From contig CBFIBS010000006.1 of assembly GCA_965660945.1 (NCBI GenBank), forward strand, positions 1-64,000: a stretch of DNA of 64,000 nt, given 5' to 3'. This DNA comes from UBA7985 sp002711265. Its GTDB lineage: Bacteria > Pseudomonadota > Alphaproteobacteria > UBA7985. The translations under genes were made by a program, and so were the position numbers. Positions 34,115 through 43,261 of the stretch are shown one piece after another; within the stretch, counting starts at the first letter, position 1; each line of letters begins with the position of its first letter. Under the pieces are notes generated by a model. That model worked only from the letters and a program-made list of their open reading frames with translations, searched no databases and had not been told where the DNA came from.

Positions 34115-35194
34115 CTAGTCCACCAGGAACCGGGCGGCATTGTCAGCGATGCTGATATGGACCGGTTCTCCTGTTGCCATGGCCGCGCCGACGCTGGTGC
34201 GGTTCTGGTGTCGGACGTTCAGGCTTAGATCGTCGGTCAGTTCGACCGCGTACTGGTTGTCCGTCCCCAGATAGGTGGCACCGGTGAGGGTGCCGCTGAG
34301 CGAATTTCCCTTTGGTTTGGTCTTCGAAAGGGTCATGCGCTCGGGCCGGATCGAGACCCAGCCCTTCTGACCCTTTGTCATCTCGTGCAGGGAGCGGGCG
34401 GTCAGGACCGCACCGTTAACCAGCTGGCAGGTCAGGGCGTCCGCGCTGGCGTCAATCACCTCGGCCTCGATCAGGTTGGTTTCGCCGATGAAGCCGGCGA
34501 CAAAGCGGTTTTCCGGAAACTCGTAGATGTCCACCGCCGAGCCGATCTGCTGCACCTTGCCCGCCGACATCACCGCGATCCGGTCGGACATGGACAGGGC
34601 TTCTTCCTGATCGTGGGTGACGAAGATGAAGGTGATCCCGGTTTCGTTCTGAAGGCGCTTGAGTTCCAGACGCATTTCCTGGCGCAGCTTGAGGTCAAGC
34701 GCCGACAAGGGTTCGTCGAGCAATAGCAACTTGGGCTTTGGCGCCATGGCGCGGGCGAGCGCGACCCGCTGCTGCTGCCCACCGGAGAGCTGGCTCGGCC
34801 GGCGTTCGGCAAACTGGTCGAGCTTGACCATGCTCACCATCTCGTCGACCCGGGCGGCGACGTCGCTGCGGCTCCAGCCCAGCATGCTCAGGCCGAAGCC
34901 GATGTTGTCGCGCACGGTCATGTGCGGGAACAGGGCGTAGTTCTGGAACACCGTGTTGATCGGCCGCTTGTTCGGCGGCAGCGCCTCGATCTCCTCGCCG
35001 AACAGCCGGATCGTGCCGCCGGTGGTATTCAGGAAGCCTGCGATCAGCCGCAGCAGGGTGGTCTTGCCGCAGCCCGAAGGGCCGAGCAGGGTGAAAAACT
35101 CGTTGTCGGAGATCTCGAAGGAGACCTCGCTCAGCGCGGTGAAATCGCCGAAGTCCTTGCGCACGCTTTCGAGGTGGATCGCTGTTTCGCTCAT
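34115..35194 (-). CDS. potG: Polyamine-type ABC transporter ATP-binding protein PotG
   Basis: This is the cytoplasmic ATPase of the importer, 359 residues. Walker A is GPSGCGKTT near residue 38, the ABC signature is LSGGQQQRVALARA, and Walker B is LLLLDEPLSALD, followed by the switch His in FVTHDQEEAL. A C-terminal TOBE domain (about residues 280-355) is typical of the PotA/PotG group. Its ATG overlaps the stop of the PLP decarboxylase gene (ATGA), so import and decarboxylation are made from one coupled transcript. Confidence 0.93.
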   Translation of the reverse strand: MSETAIHLESVRKDFGDFTALSEVSFEISDNEFFTLLGPSGCGKTTLLRLIAGFLNTTGGTIRLFGEEIEALPPNKRPINTVFQNYALFPHMTVRDNIGFGLSMLGWSRSDVAARVDEMVSMVKLDQFAERRPSQLSGGQQQRVALARAMAPKPKLLLLDEPLSALDLKLRQEMRLELKRLQNETGITFIFVTHDQEEALSMSDRIAVMSAGKVQQIGSAVDIYEFPENRFVAGFIGETNLIEAEVIDASADALTCQLVNGAVLTARSLHEMTKGQKGWVSIRPERMTLSKTKPKGNSLSGTLTGATYLGTDNQYAVELTDDLSLNVRHQNRTSVGAAMATGEPVHISIADNAARFLVD

Positions 35195-36546
35195 TGAAGG
35201 GTCCTTAAAACCGCCAGAACCTCATCGGGATCGGTTGAGGGATTGACGACACAAATTCGCAGGACTGTCTCTCCGTGCCAAGTGGTCGGCAGGCACAAAA
35301 GAGCGCCAGAGCGGCGATTGGTTTCGGCCCAGGCGGCGAGCGCCCCGGCATCGTGGCTGACGGCGCGGAACAGTAGCACGCTCAACTGTGGTCCCAGCAC
35401 CAGATCAAGGCCGTCGGTGGCGGCGATGCCCTCGGCAATCTTCCCGGCGGTGTCGAGGGTCTGGCGGATGGCAGTCGCGTAGGCCCGCTCGCCATAGGCC
35501 GCCAGCGAGAACCAGAACGGCAGCCCCCGTGCCCGCCGTGACAGGTGCAGCGCAAAGTCCGAGGGGTTCCAGGCGTCGTGGTCGAGGGTGTCGAGGTAGG
35601 CGCCGCGCTGGCCGTGCGCCGCCGCGCCTCGCGAGGGGTCACGGTAGACCAGCGCGCAGCTATCGTAGGGCGCGAACAGCCACTTGTGCGGGTCGACGAC
35701 GAAGCTGTCAGCCTGCTCGATCCCGTCGAACACGGGCCGGGCCTCCGGGTCAGCCATGGCCGCAAGGCCGTAGGCACCATCGACGTGGCACCAGATGCCG
35801 TATTGCCGGGCGAGGTCTGTCAGCCCGCGAAGGTCATCGACCGCGCCGCAGTTGGTCGCGCCTGCGTTGGCGACGATGGCAAAAATGCCGTCATGGGCGG
35901 CCAGCGCGGCGGCGGCTTCATCCAGACGGATCCGGCCTTCTGGGTCGGTGGCGACTTCCACCATGTCGACGTCCATGACGCTGGCCACGGCGCGGATGCT
36001 GCTGTGGGCCTCGGTGCTGCACAGGATGGCAAAGCGGTCGGGGCGTGGCCCGGACCAGCCGACCCGGGCGGCGTGCAGTGCGGACAGGTTGCCCAGCGTG
36101 CCGCCCGAGACGAACACACCGCCCGCGCTCTCCGGCCATCCGGCGAGCTTCGCCAGCCAGCTCAGCGCCTGATTTTCCGCGTAAATGGCCCCGGAGCCGC
36201 CATCCCAGTTGCCGGCAAAGATCTCTGCCGCGCCGAGGGCCGCGTCGAGACCCAGCGACGCCGGGCTGGGGGCCGCCGCAACGAAGGAGAGACTGGTCGG
36301 GTGATGAAACGGCCGGGTCGAGGGCACGATTTCGTCGGTGAACAGCGCAAACGCCTGCTCCCAGCCCATGCCGTCGGGCGTGATGGTCTGGCCCAGCGTG
36401 CCGGTAAAGTGACTGTAGGGACGCGCGCCGTTGCGCGGATCGGGGCCGTCGATGATCAGCTGCTCCGCCCAGTCCATCATGGACTGCAGCACCCGCTGGT
36501 CCTGCGGGAAGGGAACCGACGCTGACATCTCTGGTTTCATGGTCAC
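35191..36546 (-). CDS. Group II PLP-dependent amino acid decarboxylase
   Basis: The family includes aromatic-amino-acid, histidine, glutamate and diaminobutyrate decarboxylases. The protein has 451 residues. The PLP lysine is Lys288 in VVDPHKWLF, the cofactor-stacking His is His181 in STEAHSS, and the PLP-pyridine Asp is Asp255 in HVDGAYG. The reading frame starts at a GTG (36546) that overlaps the dehydrogenase stop (GTGA), or at the ATG two codons later (36540). It sits between an amine dehydrogenase and an amine importer, so the product is probably an amine that the dehydrogenase then oxidises. The substrate amino acid is not known. Confidence 0.85.
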   Translation of the reverse strand: MTMKPEMSASVPFPQDQRVLQSMMDWAEQLIIDGPDPRNGARPYSHFTGTLGQTITPDGMGWEQAFALFTDEIVPSTRPFHHPTSLSFVAAAPSPASLGLDAALGAAEIFAGNWDGGSGAIYAENQALSWLAKLAGWPESAGGVFVSGGTLGNLSALHAARVGWSGPRPDRFAILCSTEAHSSIRAVASVMDVDMVEVATDPEGRIRLDEAAAALAAHDGIFAIVANAGATNCGAVDDLRGLTDLARQYGIWCHVDGAYGLAAMADPEARPVFDGIEQADSFVVDPHKWLFAPYDSCALVYRDPSRGAAAHGQRGAYLDTLDHDAWNPSDFALHLSRRARGLPFWFSLAAYGERAYATAIRQTLDTAGKIAEGIAATDGLDLVLGPQLSVLLFRAVSHDAGALAAWAETNRRSGALLCLPTTWHGETVLRICVVNPSTDPDEVLAVLRTLQ

Positions 36547-38615
36547 CCTGATGCCAGCTGCGCGACTTCGCGGCGGAAGGGAAGAGCGTCGCCCCGGTCA
36601 GGCTCTTCGAGGTTGCGGGCGTAATTGTGCCCGGCGTAGGTGGCCCAGGCGATCGGCCCCGGCGCGTTGGCGTCTCCGATCAGGCGCACCGACTTGAGCC
36701 CGGCATCGGCCCAGCTGTCTTCCTGCGCGCGCAAGGCTTCATAGAGGGCGTCGTCGGGCTGGCGTGAAGCCACCATCAGCACGGCGTCGCAGGCCAGTTC
36801 CCGGGTCGCGCCGGTGTAGGTGCAGTTGCTGGTCACGGCCTTGGCGCCGATGGCCTCGACCCCGCGGTTGAGCTGGATATCGACCCCCATCTCCGCCAGA
36901 CGACGGTGGATGGTTTCCTGTTCCAGCGTGTTCACGGTCCAGTCGGAGACGTAGGCGCTGGGGGTGACGAGGGTGACGCTGCAGCCCTTCTGGATCAGGG
37001 CTTCGGCGAGCACCCCGCCCATGTAGTAGTGGTCGTCGTCGAAGACCACGACGTGGCCGGTCGGAAAGCGTCCGTCCATGATATCATCCGGGGTGAACAG
37101 CGGCATGCCCGTGTCGATCTGCATCGGCACGATGTGCTGGCGGGAGACGCCGTCGCGGCGCCAGTGCGAGCCGGTCGCGATGCACACATGTTCGAAGCCG
37201 AACTCGAGCACGTGCTCGGGCGTCAGCGCGCTCTCGCGGTAGATTTCAACGTTGGCCTTCTGCGAGAGCTGGTACTCGCGGTAGTCTGCGACGCGGCCCC
37301 AGGCCGACAGCCCGGGCAACTGGCGTTCGCGCGCTACCCGACCGCCGAGCTGTGATTTTGCCTCGACCAGCGCGACGTCGTAGCCGCGTTCGACGCAGGC
37401 GCGGGCGGCTTCAAGCCCGGCAGGGCCAGAGCCGACGATCAGCACCGAACTGGCGCTGGCGCGTTCGTTCATTGTCTCCGGGTGCCAGCCCTTGCGCCAC
37501 TCTTCCATAAAGGTCGGGTTCTGGGTGCAGCGGCTGATCGACATGGTCATGTCGCCGACGATGCAGATGTTGCAGCCGATGCATTCGCGGATGTCTTCGA
37601 CCCGGCCTTCGTCGATCTTCCGCGGCAGGAAGGGATCAGCAATCGACGGGCGCGCGCAGCCGATGAAATCCAGCGTGTTGGTGCGCAGCATCTTCGCCAT
37701 GACATCCGGCGAGGTGAAGCGCCCGACCCCGACCACGGGCTTGTCCGTCAGGGACTTGATGCCGGTAACCAGCTCGTACTGTGCCGCTTCCTCCTTGAAG
37801 CGCGAAGGACCGGAGCAGTCTTCCCACGCCCCGTGCGCCAGGTCCCAGAGGTCGGGCAGGTCCTTGTTCATCTCGATGAAGTCACGGACTTCGGAGTTGG
37901 CGAAGCCGAGGTCGCCGAGCATTTCGTCTAGCGACAGCCGCAGGGTCAGCCCCATGGTGTCACCCACGGCGTCACGGACATCGGCCACGACTTCCTGCAC
38001 AAACCGGGCGCGGTTTTCGAGGCTGCCGCCGTATTCGTCGGTGCGGTGGTTGGTGGCGGTCGACAGGAAATGCTGGAAAATGCCGAAGCCGTGGGCGCCG
38101 TAGAGGCAGATCAGGTCGAAGCCCGCCGTCTGGCTCCGCTTGGCGGCATTGACGAACCAGCGGCGCAGGTCGCGGATATCCTGCTTATCCAGCGCGCGGG
38201 CGTGGACGGGATCGTTGGTGAAGGTGCGGATCGGCAGCGCCGTCGGCGCCAGCGGAATTTCCTTGGAATAGAGGTTGGGACCGTTGATCCCGGAATAGGC
38301 CAGCTGGATGCCGGCCAGCGCGCCGTGTTCCTTGATGCGGCCGGCCATCTTGGCGATCATCGGAATGTCATCGTCGTCCCACAGCCGCAGCTCGATAAAG
38401 GGCGCGATTTCGGAGCTGTGGTGCATCTCGCACTGTTCGGTGAAAACCACGCCCCAGCCGCCCTGCGCCTTGATCCCGCGCATCTCAGCAACCGCCGACG
38501 GGTCACGATAGCCGCCACCGTTACAGTGCGGCACCTGATAGAACCGGTTCTTGGCAACGACGGGGCCGATTGCCATGGGTTCAAAGAGGATGTCGTACCG
38601 GCTGTCGCGGCTCAT
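36543..38615 (-). CDS. Amine dehydrogenase of the trimethylamine/dimethylamine/histamine dehydrogenase family
   Basis: The 690-residue iron-sulfur flavoprotein has an old-yellow-enzyme barrel (residues 1-370) and a C-terminal nucleotide-binding fold (VLIVGSGPAGLEAARA near residue 391). Cys31 in VPHCNGGG matches the cysteine that binds FMN covalently in trimethylamine dehydrogenase. The 4Fe-4S ligands are Cys345, Cys348, Cys351 and Cys363. Catalytic Tyr172 and His175 are in LYGAH. Of the three aromatic substrate-bowl residues, only Trp264 is kept; the others are Gln61 and Asp355, the pattern I recall for histamine dehydrogenase. Expected reaction: oxidative deamination with electrons to ETF or another carrier. 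It heads the operon with the decarboxylase and ABC genes. Confidence 0.85.
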   Translation of the reverse strand: MSRDSRYDILFEPMAIGPVVAKNRFYQVPHCNGGGYRDPSAVAEMRGIKAQGGWGVVFTEQCEMHHSSEIAPFIELRLWDDDDIPMIAKMAGRIKEHGALAGIQLAYSGINGPNLYSKEIPLAPTALPIRTFTNDPVHARALDKQDIRDLRRWFVNAAKRSQTAGFDLICLYGAHGFGIFQHFLSTATNHRTDEYGGSLENRARFVQEVVADVRDAVGDTMGLTLRLSLDEMLGDLGFANSEVRDFIEMNKDLPDLWDLAHGAWEDCSGPSRFKEEAAQYELVTGIKSLTDKPVVGVGRFTSPDVMAKMLRTNTLDFIGCARPSIADPFLPRKIDEGRVEDIRECIGCNICIVGDMTMSISRCTQNPTFMEEWRKGWHPETMNERASASSVLIVGSGPAGLEAARACVERGYDVALVEAKSQLGGRVARERQLPGLSAWGRVADYREYQLSQKANVEIYRESALTPEHVLEFGFEHVCIATGSHWRRDGVSRQHIVPMQIDTGMPLFTPDDIMDGRFPTGHVVVFDDDHYYMGGVLAEALIQKGCSVTLVTPSAYVSDWTVNTLEQETIHRRLAEMGVDIQLNRGVEAIGAKAVTSNCTYTGATRELACDAVLMVASRQPDDALYEALRAQEDSWADAGLKSVRLIGDANAPGPIAWATYAGHNYARNLEEPDRGDALPFRREVAQLASG

Positions 38616-38729
38616 TTCGTTTCCCTTCTCAGGTGACCGAGGTGACCACTTTCGACAAACACAAACCTACCGGTCAAGGCATCTTCTCTCCGATTGAGCA
38701 ACCCTGCAAAATACTCTGTTGTAAAGGGT

Positions 38730-38759
38730 TGATTAGGTTATCACTAAGCTACACGCCGT
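38730..38759. promoter_or_regulatory. Putative LysR operator between the amine dehydrogenase and M20 deacylase genes
   Basis: TGATTAGGTTATCACTAAGC (38730-38749) contains the inverted repeat TTAG-N7-CTAA, a T-N11-A LysR-type site, and is followed by tACACGCCGT. The same element, 17 of 20 identical in the core, is at 43774. It lies 71 bases before the plus-strand gene and 115 bases before the minus-strand operon. A second inverted repeat, CAACCCT/AGGGTTG (38699-38705 and 38725-38731), abuts it. Confidence 0.65.
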
Positions 38760-38819
38760 CAGTTCAGCATAGCGTCCGCTGCCACGGTTGGTTAGCCTGC
38801 TGCAAACCAAAGGCGGGCA

Positions 38820-40004
38820 ATGCGGATGGAAAGCCTCGACATTTTGCGGGAGTTGGTCGGATTTCCGACCCTCAGTTCAGCGCCAAACCGCGCGCTGATC
38901 GAGGCGGCTTCGGCGCGCCTGACCGCCGCCGGGGCACAGGTCCGGCTGATCGAGAACGAGGATGGCACCAAGGCCAACCTCTACGCCACGCTCGGCCCGG
39001 ACGACCGGCCCGGGGTGCTGCTCTCTGGCCATACTGACGTTGTCCCCGTCGAGGGGCAGGACTGGACCCGCGATCCCTTCGCGCTGGCGGTCGAGGACGG
39101 CCGCGCCTACGGCCGTGGTACGGCGGATATGAAGGGCTTTGTCGCCTCCATGCTGGCGCTGGCCGAGCGGGTCGGGCGCGAGCAGATCCAGCTGGAAACG
39201 CCGCTGCATCTGGCGCTGTCCTACGACGAGGAAATCGGCTGCGTCGGGGTCCGGTCGATGATCGATATGCTGGCAAGGGCGCCATTCCAGCCGATGTTCT
39301 GCATCGTGGGCGAGCCGACCAGCCTTGCCGTCGCCACCGGGCACAAGGGCAAGACCGCCCTGCGCGTCACCTGCCGGGGGAGGGAGGCGCATTCGGCGCT
39401 CGCGCCGCAGGGGCTCAACGCCATCTATCTGGCCACCGATATGGTGGCAGCGATCCGAGAGCTTCAGGCGGGGTTGATCGAGCGTGCCAGCGCGCGGCGC
39501 GAGGGGTCCGAAGAGGTGGGCTTTGACGTGCCCTACACCACGCTCCACGTCGGCACCATCAGCGGCGGTGAGGTGCTCAACATCGTCCCAAATCAGGCGC
39601 AGTTTCTCGCCGAGATCCGCAACCTGCCCGACGACGACCCGGATGCCATCGTCGCGGACCTTCGGGCGGCGGCGGATGCCCTGCTCGCGCCGCTTCGGCC
39701 TGCCTTTCCCGAAGCGGTGATCGCGCTGGAGGTCATCAACAGCTATCCGGGCCTGCAGACGGAGGAAGACGCGGCAGTCGTCGCTTTCGTCAAGTCGCTG
39801 ACGGGCGCGAACGACACCACCAAGGTCGCCTTCGGCACCGAAGGCGGGCTGTTCTCCGACCGGCTGAAGATCCCCACCGTCGTCTGTGGGCCGGGTTCAA
39901 TGGCGCAGGGCCACCGCCCGGATGAGTTCATCGAGCTTGAGCAGCTGCGCCGCTGCGACGCCATGCTCGACGCCTTGCTTCAGCGATTGCAGGCCGGGCT
40001 CTAG
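38820..40004 (+). CDS. M20 family deacylase, acetylornithine deacetylase (ArgE)-like
   Basis: The 394-residue zinc hydrolase has the M20 motifs GHTDVVP (metal His and Asp), YGRGTADMKGF (bridging Asp) and SYDEEIGCVG (catalytic Glu), then GEPTSL and the C-terminal metal His in GHRPDEFIE. The closest named enzyme is ArgE, which removes acetyl from N-acetylornithine. Here the gene sits opposite an amine catabolism operon and shares its operator, so it may deacylate another N-acyl amine or amino acid. The start is the ATG at 38820 or the one two codons later; the ribosome site is weak. Confidence 0.87.
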   Translation: MRMESLDILRELVGFPTLSSAPNRALIEAASARLTAAGAQVRLIENEDGTKANLYATLGPDDRPGVLLSGHTDVVPVEGQDWTRDPFALAVEDGRAYGRGTADMKGFVASMLALAERVGREQIQLETPLHLALSYDEEIGCVGVRSMIDMLARAPFQPMFCIVGEPTSLAVATGHKGKTALRVTCRGREAHSALAPQGLNAIYLATDMVAAIRELQAGLIERASARREGSEEVGFDVPYTTLHVGTISGGEVLNIVPNQAQFLAEIRNLPDDDPDAIVADLRAAADALLAPLRPAFPEAVIALEVINSYPGLQTEEDAAVVAFVKSLTGANDTTKVAFGTEGGLFSDRLKIPTVVCGPGSMAQGHRPDEFIELEQLRRCDAMLDALLQRLQAGL

Positions 40005-40031
40005 CCCTCTAGCCCGCGAACCGCCGGTTTC

Positions 40032-40961
40032 TCAGTCGACCCCGAGGCCGGGCAGGCTGCCCGCTTTGACCCGCTGCGCCACGTGCTCGCAGAAGGCCGA
40101 CAGCACGCGTGAAACGTGATCGGCCTGGTTGGTCGCCAGCCCGAATTTCATCGGCCGCAGGTCGCCGACCAACGGCACGTAGGCCAGCTTACCCCCGTCC
40201 GGCGCCCGGTCGCTGAGCCGGTGCATGTTGGTCAGGGCAAAGCCAAAGCCATTGGCAACGAGGCTCTGCGAGACAGTCATCTGCGTCGTCCGCTCCACGA
40301 TTTTCGGCTTGAGGCCCTCGCGCTGGAACAGCGAAAGGAAATAGTCCCGGCTGATCGGCAGATCGAGCAGGATATAGGCCTCTTCCCGCAGGTCGTGCAG
40401 GCTCAGGCCTTCGCGCTGGGCCAGCGGGTGATCGGCGGGCAGGATGGCGATCGGCGGCAGGGTCGCCAGCGGCTCGAAATGGACATCGTTGGGGATTTCC
40501 AGATCATAGGTCAGGGCGACGTTGATCTCCGCACGCCGGATCATCTGGATCAGGTCGCTCTGATTGCCTTCCCGCACCGACACGTCGGCGAAGGGGAAAG
40601 CGGCCTGAAACGACCGACGCACCGAGGCCGTCACCAGCGGCGCCAGCGTCGACAGCGCACCGAAGGTCAGCGGTCCCCGGGCCTCACCCGAGACCTCGCT
40701 GGTGATGTCGCTGAGCGCGGCGGCGTTATCGAGGATGGTCTTGGCGGCCTTGAAGAACTGCCGCCCACCGGGGGTCAGCGACAGCCCCTGTGCGTGGTGG
40801 CGCACGAACAGCTGCAGGCCGAACTCGGTTTCCAGCTGGCTGATGGCCGAGGAAATCGACGGCGAGGACACATTGATCCGCTGGGAGGCGAGGGCAATGC
40901 TGCCCGCGTCGCCCACGGCCACGAAGTATTCGAGCTGCCGGAATGTGAACCGAAGTGCCAT
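40032..40961 (-). CDS. LysR family transcriptional regulator
   Basis: The 309-residue protein has the N-terminal winged helix-turn-helix (FRQLEYFVAVGDAGSIALAS, then INVSSPSISSAISQLE) and the C-terminal effector-binding domain of LysR proteins (about residues 92-295). It lies 27 bases after the aldehyde dehydrogenase gene on the same strand and is the last gene of that set. The nearly identical TTAG-N7-CTAA elements at 38730 and 43774 make it the likely regulator of both divergent promoters. The effector is unknown, perhaps the imported substrate or the derived amine. Confidence 0.9.
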   Translation of the reverse strand: MALRFTFRQLEYFVAVGDAGSIALASQRINVSSPSISSAISQLETEFGLQLFVRHHAQGLSLTPGGRQFFKAAKTILDNAAALSDITSEVSGEARGPLTFGALSTLAPLVTASVRRSFQAAFPFADVSVREGNQSDLIQMIRRAEINVALTYDLEIPNDVHFEPLATLPPIAILPADHPLAQREGLSLHDLREEAYILLDLPISRDYFLSLFQREGLKPKIVERTTQMTVSQSLVANGFGFALTNMHRLSDRAPDGGKLAYVPLVGDLRPMKFGLATNQADHVSRVLSAFCEHVAQRVKAGSLPGLGVD

Positions 40962-40988
40962 GGCTGTTCGCGGGCGCGTCCTTCCTGA

Positions 40989-42485
40989 TCAGGCCTTGTA
41001 CTTAATCCAGGTGGTCTTGAGCGACGTGTACTTATCGAGCGCATGCAGGGACAGGTCGCGGCCGTAGCCGGACTGCTTGACCCCGCCGAACGGGGTCATC
41101 GCGCTGAGCGCGTCAACGGTGTTGACCGAAGCGGTGCCGACGTGCAGCCCCTTGGAGACGCGGATTGCCCGGGACAGATCGTCGGTCCAGACCGACGCGG
41201 CTAGCCCGTATTCGCTGTCGTTGGCCATGCTCAGCGCTTCTTCCTCGGTCTCGAAGGTGGTCACGGCGAGCACGGGGCCGAAGATTTCCTCGCGGGCGAT
41301 GGTCTGATCCGGGGTCACGCCGTCGAAGATGGTCGGCTGCACGAAGCAGCCCTTGCCGTCGATCTGCACCCGCTCACCGCCGGTGACCAGCTGTGCGGAC
41401 AGCTTGCCCTTCTCGATGAAGCCCATGACCGTCTGAGTCTGGGTCTCGTCGACCATGGCACCCATTTTCGAGGCCGGGTCGAGCGGGTCGCCGGGCTGTG
41501 TGGCTTCGGCGCGCTCGACCAGAAGGGCCAGCAGATCGTCCTTGATGCTGGCCTCGACCAGCAGGCGGGAGTTGGCTGAGCAGACCTCGCCCTGGTTGAA
41601 GAAGATGCCGAAGGCGGCCATGTCGGCGGCGGCTTCGAGGTTCTGGCAGTCGGCGAACACCAGGTTCGGGCTCTTGCCGCCGGTCTCCAGCCAGACCTGC
41701 TTCATGTTCGACTGCCCGGCGTACTGCTGGAACATCTTGCCGACTGCCGTCGAGCCGGTGAAGGCGAGGCAGTCGACGTCGTTGTGCAGGCCCAGCGCCT
41801 TGCCCGCTGTCGGGCCAAAGCCGGGAACGACGTTGAACACACCCTCGGGGACGCCGGCCTCTGCGGCCAGTTCCGCGAGCCGAAGCGCGGACAGTGGCGA
41901 CTGCTCGGCGGGTTTGAGCACCACCGAGTTCCCCGCGGCCAGAGCCGCAGCGGCCTTCCACGTCGCCATGTCCAGCGGGAAGTTCCACGGCACCACCGCG
42001 CCGACCACGCCCAGCGGCTCCCGGCTGATCAGCGCGAGGTCGCCCGGACCGGTGGGCGCAACCTCGTCGTAGAGCTTGTCGATCGCCTCGGCATACCATT
42101 GGAAGAAGGCAGCTGAACCGGGGGCATCCACCGTCACTGCATCCTGCACCAGCTTGCCCATGTCGAGGCTGTCGAGCAGGGCCATTTCTTCGAGGTTTTC
42201 GCGGATCAGCTCCGCCAGACGCAGCAGCACCGCCTTGCGCTCGCCGGGGGCCACCCGCGACCAGTGCCCGGCGTCGAAGGCCTTGCGCGCGGCGGCGACG
42301 GCGCGGTCGATATCCTCGGCATCGCCTTCGGCGACGTGGGCGAGGGTGTCGCCTGTCGCCGGGTTGATCGAGGCGAAGGTCTTGCCTGATGCGGCGGGAA
42401 CGAACTCCCCGTTGATGAAGGCCTGATTGCGGAACTCGAGACCGGCGGCGCGGGCCTGCCAGTCGGCGTAGCTCAGTTGGGACAT
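40989..42485 (-). CDS. Aldehyde dehydrogenase, PuuC-like
   Basis: The 498-residue NAD(P)-dependent enzyme has the catalytic Glu in LETGGKSPN and the catalytic Cys in FFNQGEVCSANSRL, with VVPWNFPLDMATWK for cofactor binding. The ends resemble E. coli PuuC, gamma-glutamyl-aminobutyraldehyde dehydrogenase (similar C-terminus ALDKYTSLKTTWIKYKA). It would oxidise the aldehyde made when the amine dehydrogenase acts. It follows the DUF1028 gene after 101 bases and precedes the LysR gene. Substrate range of this family is broad. Confidence 0.9.
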   Translation of the reverse strand: MSQLSYADWQARAAGLEFRNQAFINGEFVPAASGKTFASINPATGDTLAHVAEGDAEDIDRAVAAARKAFDAGHWSRVAPGERKAVLLRLAELIRENLEEMALLDSLDMGKLVQDAVTVDAPGSAAFFQWYAEAIDKLYDEVAPTGPGDLALISREPLGVVGAVVPWNFPLDMATWKAAAALAAGNSVVLKPAEQSPLSALRLAELAAEAGVPEGVFNVVPGFGPTAGKALGLHNDVDCLAFTGSTAVGKMFQQYAGQSNMKQVWLETGGKSPNLVFADCQNLEAAADMAAFGIFFNQGEVCSANSRLLVEASIKDDLLALLVERAEATQPGDPLDPASKMGAMVDETQTQTVMGFIEKGKLSAQLVTGGERVQIDGKGCFVQPTIFDGVTPDQTIAREEIFGPVLAVTTFETEEEALSMANDSEYGLAASVWTDDLSRAIRVSKGLHVGTASVNTVDALSAMTPFGGVKQSGYGRDLSLHALDKYTSLKTTWIKYKA

Positions 42486-42586
42486 GGGGTGCTCCTCTTG
42501 GCTGGCATCGGCGGGGCAGGGCGCCTGTGGTGCGCCGGAGGTCCGAGCTGATGCTGTTGTTTCATCTCGCGTTCAATCGTTGTTCG

Positions 42587-43261
42587 TCATTCATCTCCCG
42601 GGACGCCGTATGACGGCGCCTCAGTCGGGTCCAGCGCGCGCTGAACGTAGTCGCGGAGCTGGGGCTTGTAGACGCGCCAGGCTTCGGTGATCGCGGCGAT
42701 CGGGTCGTCTTCGGTCCAGTCGCAGCGCAGGTCCGCTACCGGCCACGGAACCGCGTCGCAGAGCTGCATTCCGGCAGAGTGCACCGGCCCGGCTTCCCCG
42801 CCCGCTGCCAGCCCGGCCTGCATGGCTGCGATCAGCCGGTCGCCCAGCTCTCCGGCGGCGGCGTCGAAACCGTCGACAATGGCCTGCGGCACCTCTGCGT
42901 GGGCGAGCAGATTGCCGGCTGAAATCACGTCCGAGCCCGCTGCATCGCTCCAGATTCCCAGCGAATTCGGCCCGGAGAAGATCGCCGGCGGCCCATCCCG
43001 ACCGATGGCCAGTATCTGGCGATAGGCGATATGGGGCGCTTCCGCTGTAACCGTATCCACGGCCTGCTGTGCCGAAAGGCCCTGCGCCATCAGGTCGAGT
43101 GTCCGAGGCCCCAGCCGTGGGTCGGTGACGTTCTGGCTGGCCACGGCGCCAACCCCGGCGCGGGTATAGGCGCAGCGCGCAGCGACAGCCGGTGAAGACG
43201 AGGAGATCGCGACCCCGAAGCGGCCGGTCTCGCGACAGCGGGCAACCAGCGAGAACGTCAT
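42587..43261 (-). CDS. DUF1028 family protein
   Basis: The 224-residue protein starts MTFSLVARCRETGRFGVAISSSSPAV, then has GVGAVASQNVTDPRLG, the hallmark start of DUF1028. The fold is thought to be related to Ntn hydrolases, but no reaction is established to my knowledge. DUF1028 genes are often found beside amidohydrolases, RidA-like proteins and amino-acid or peptide transporters, as here. The ATG at 43261 overlaps the ridA-like stop (ATGA), so the two are coupled. The ending is PSYGVPGDE. Confidence 0.85.
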   Translation of the reverse strand: MTFSLVARCRETGRFGVAISSSSPAVAARCAYTRAGVGAVASQNVTDPRLGPRTLDLMAQGLSAQQAVDTVTAEAPHIAYRQILAIGRDGPPAIFSGPNSLGIWSDAAGSDVISAGNLLAHAEVPQAIVDGFDAAAGELGDRLIAAMQAGLAAGGEAGPVHSAGMQLCDAVPWPVADLRCDWTEDDPIAAITEAWRVYKPQLRDYVQRALDPTEAPSYGVPGDE

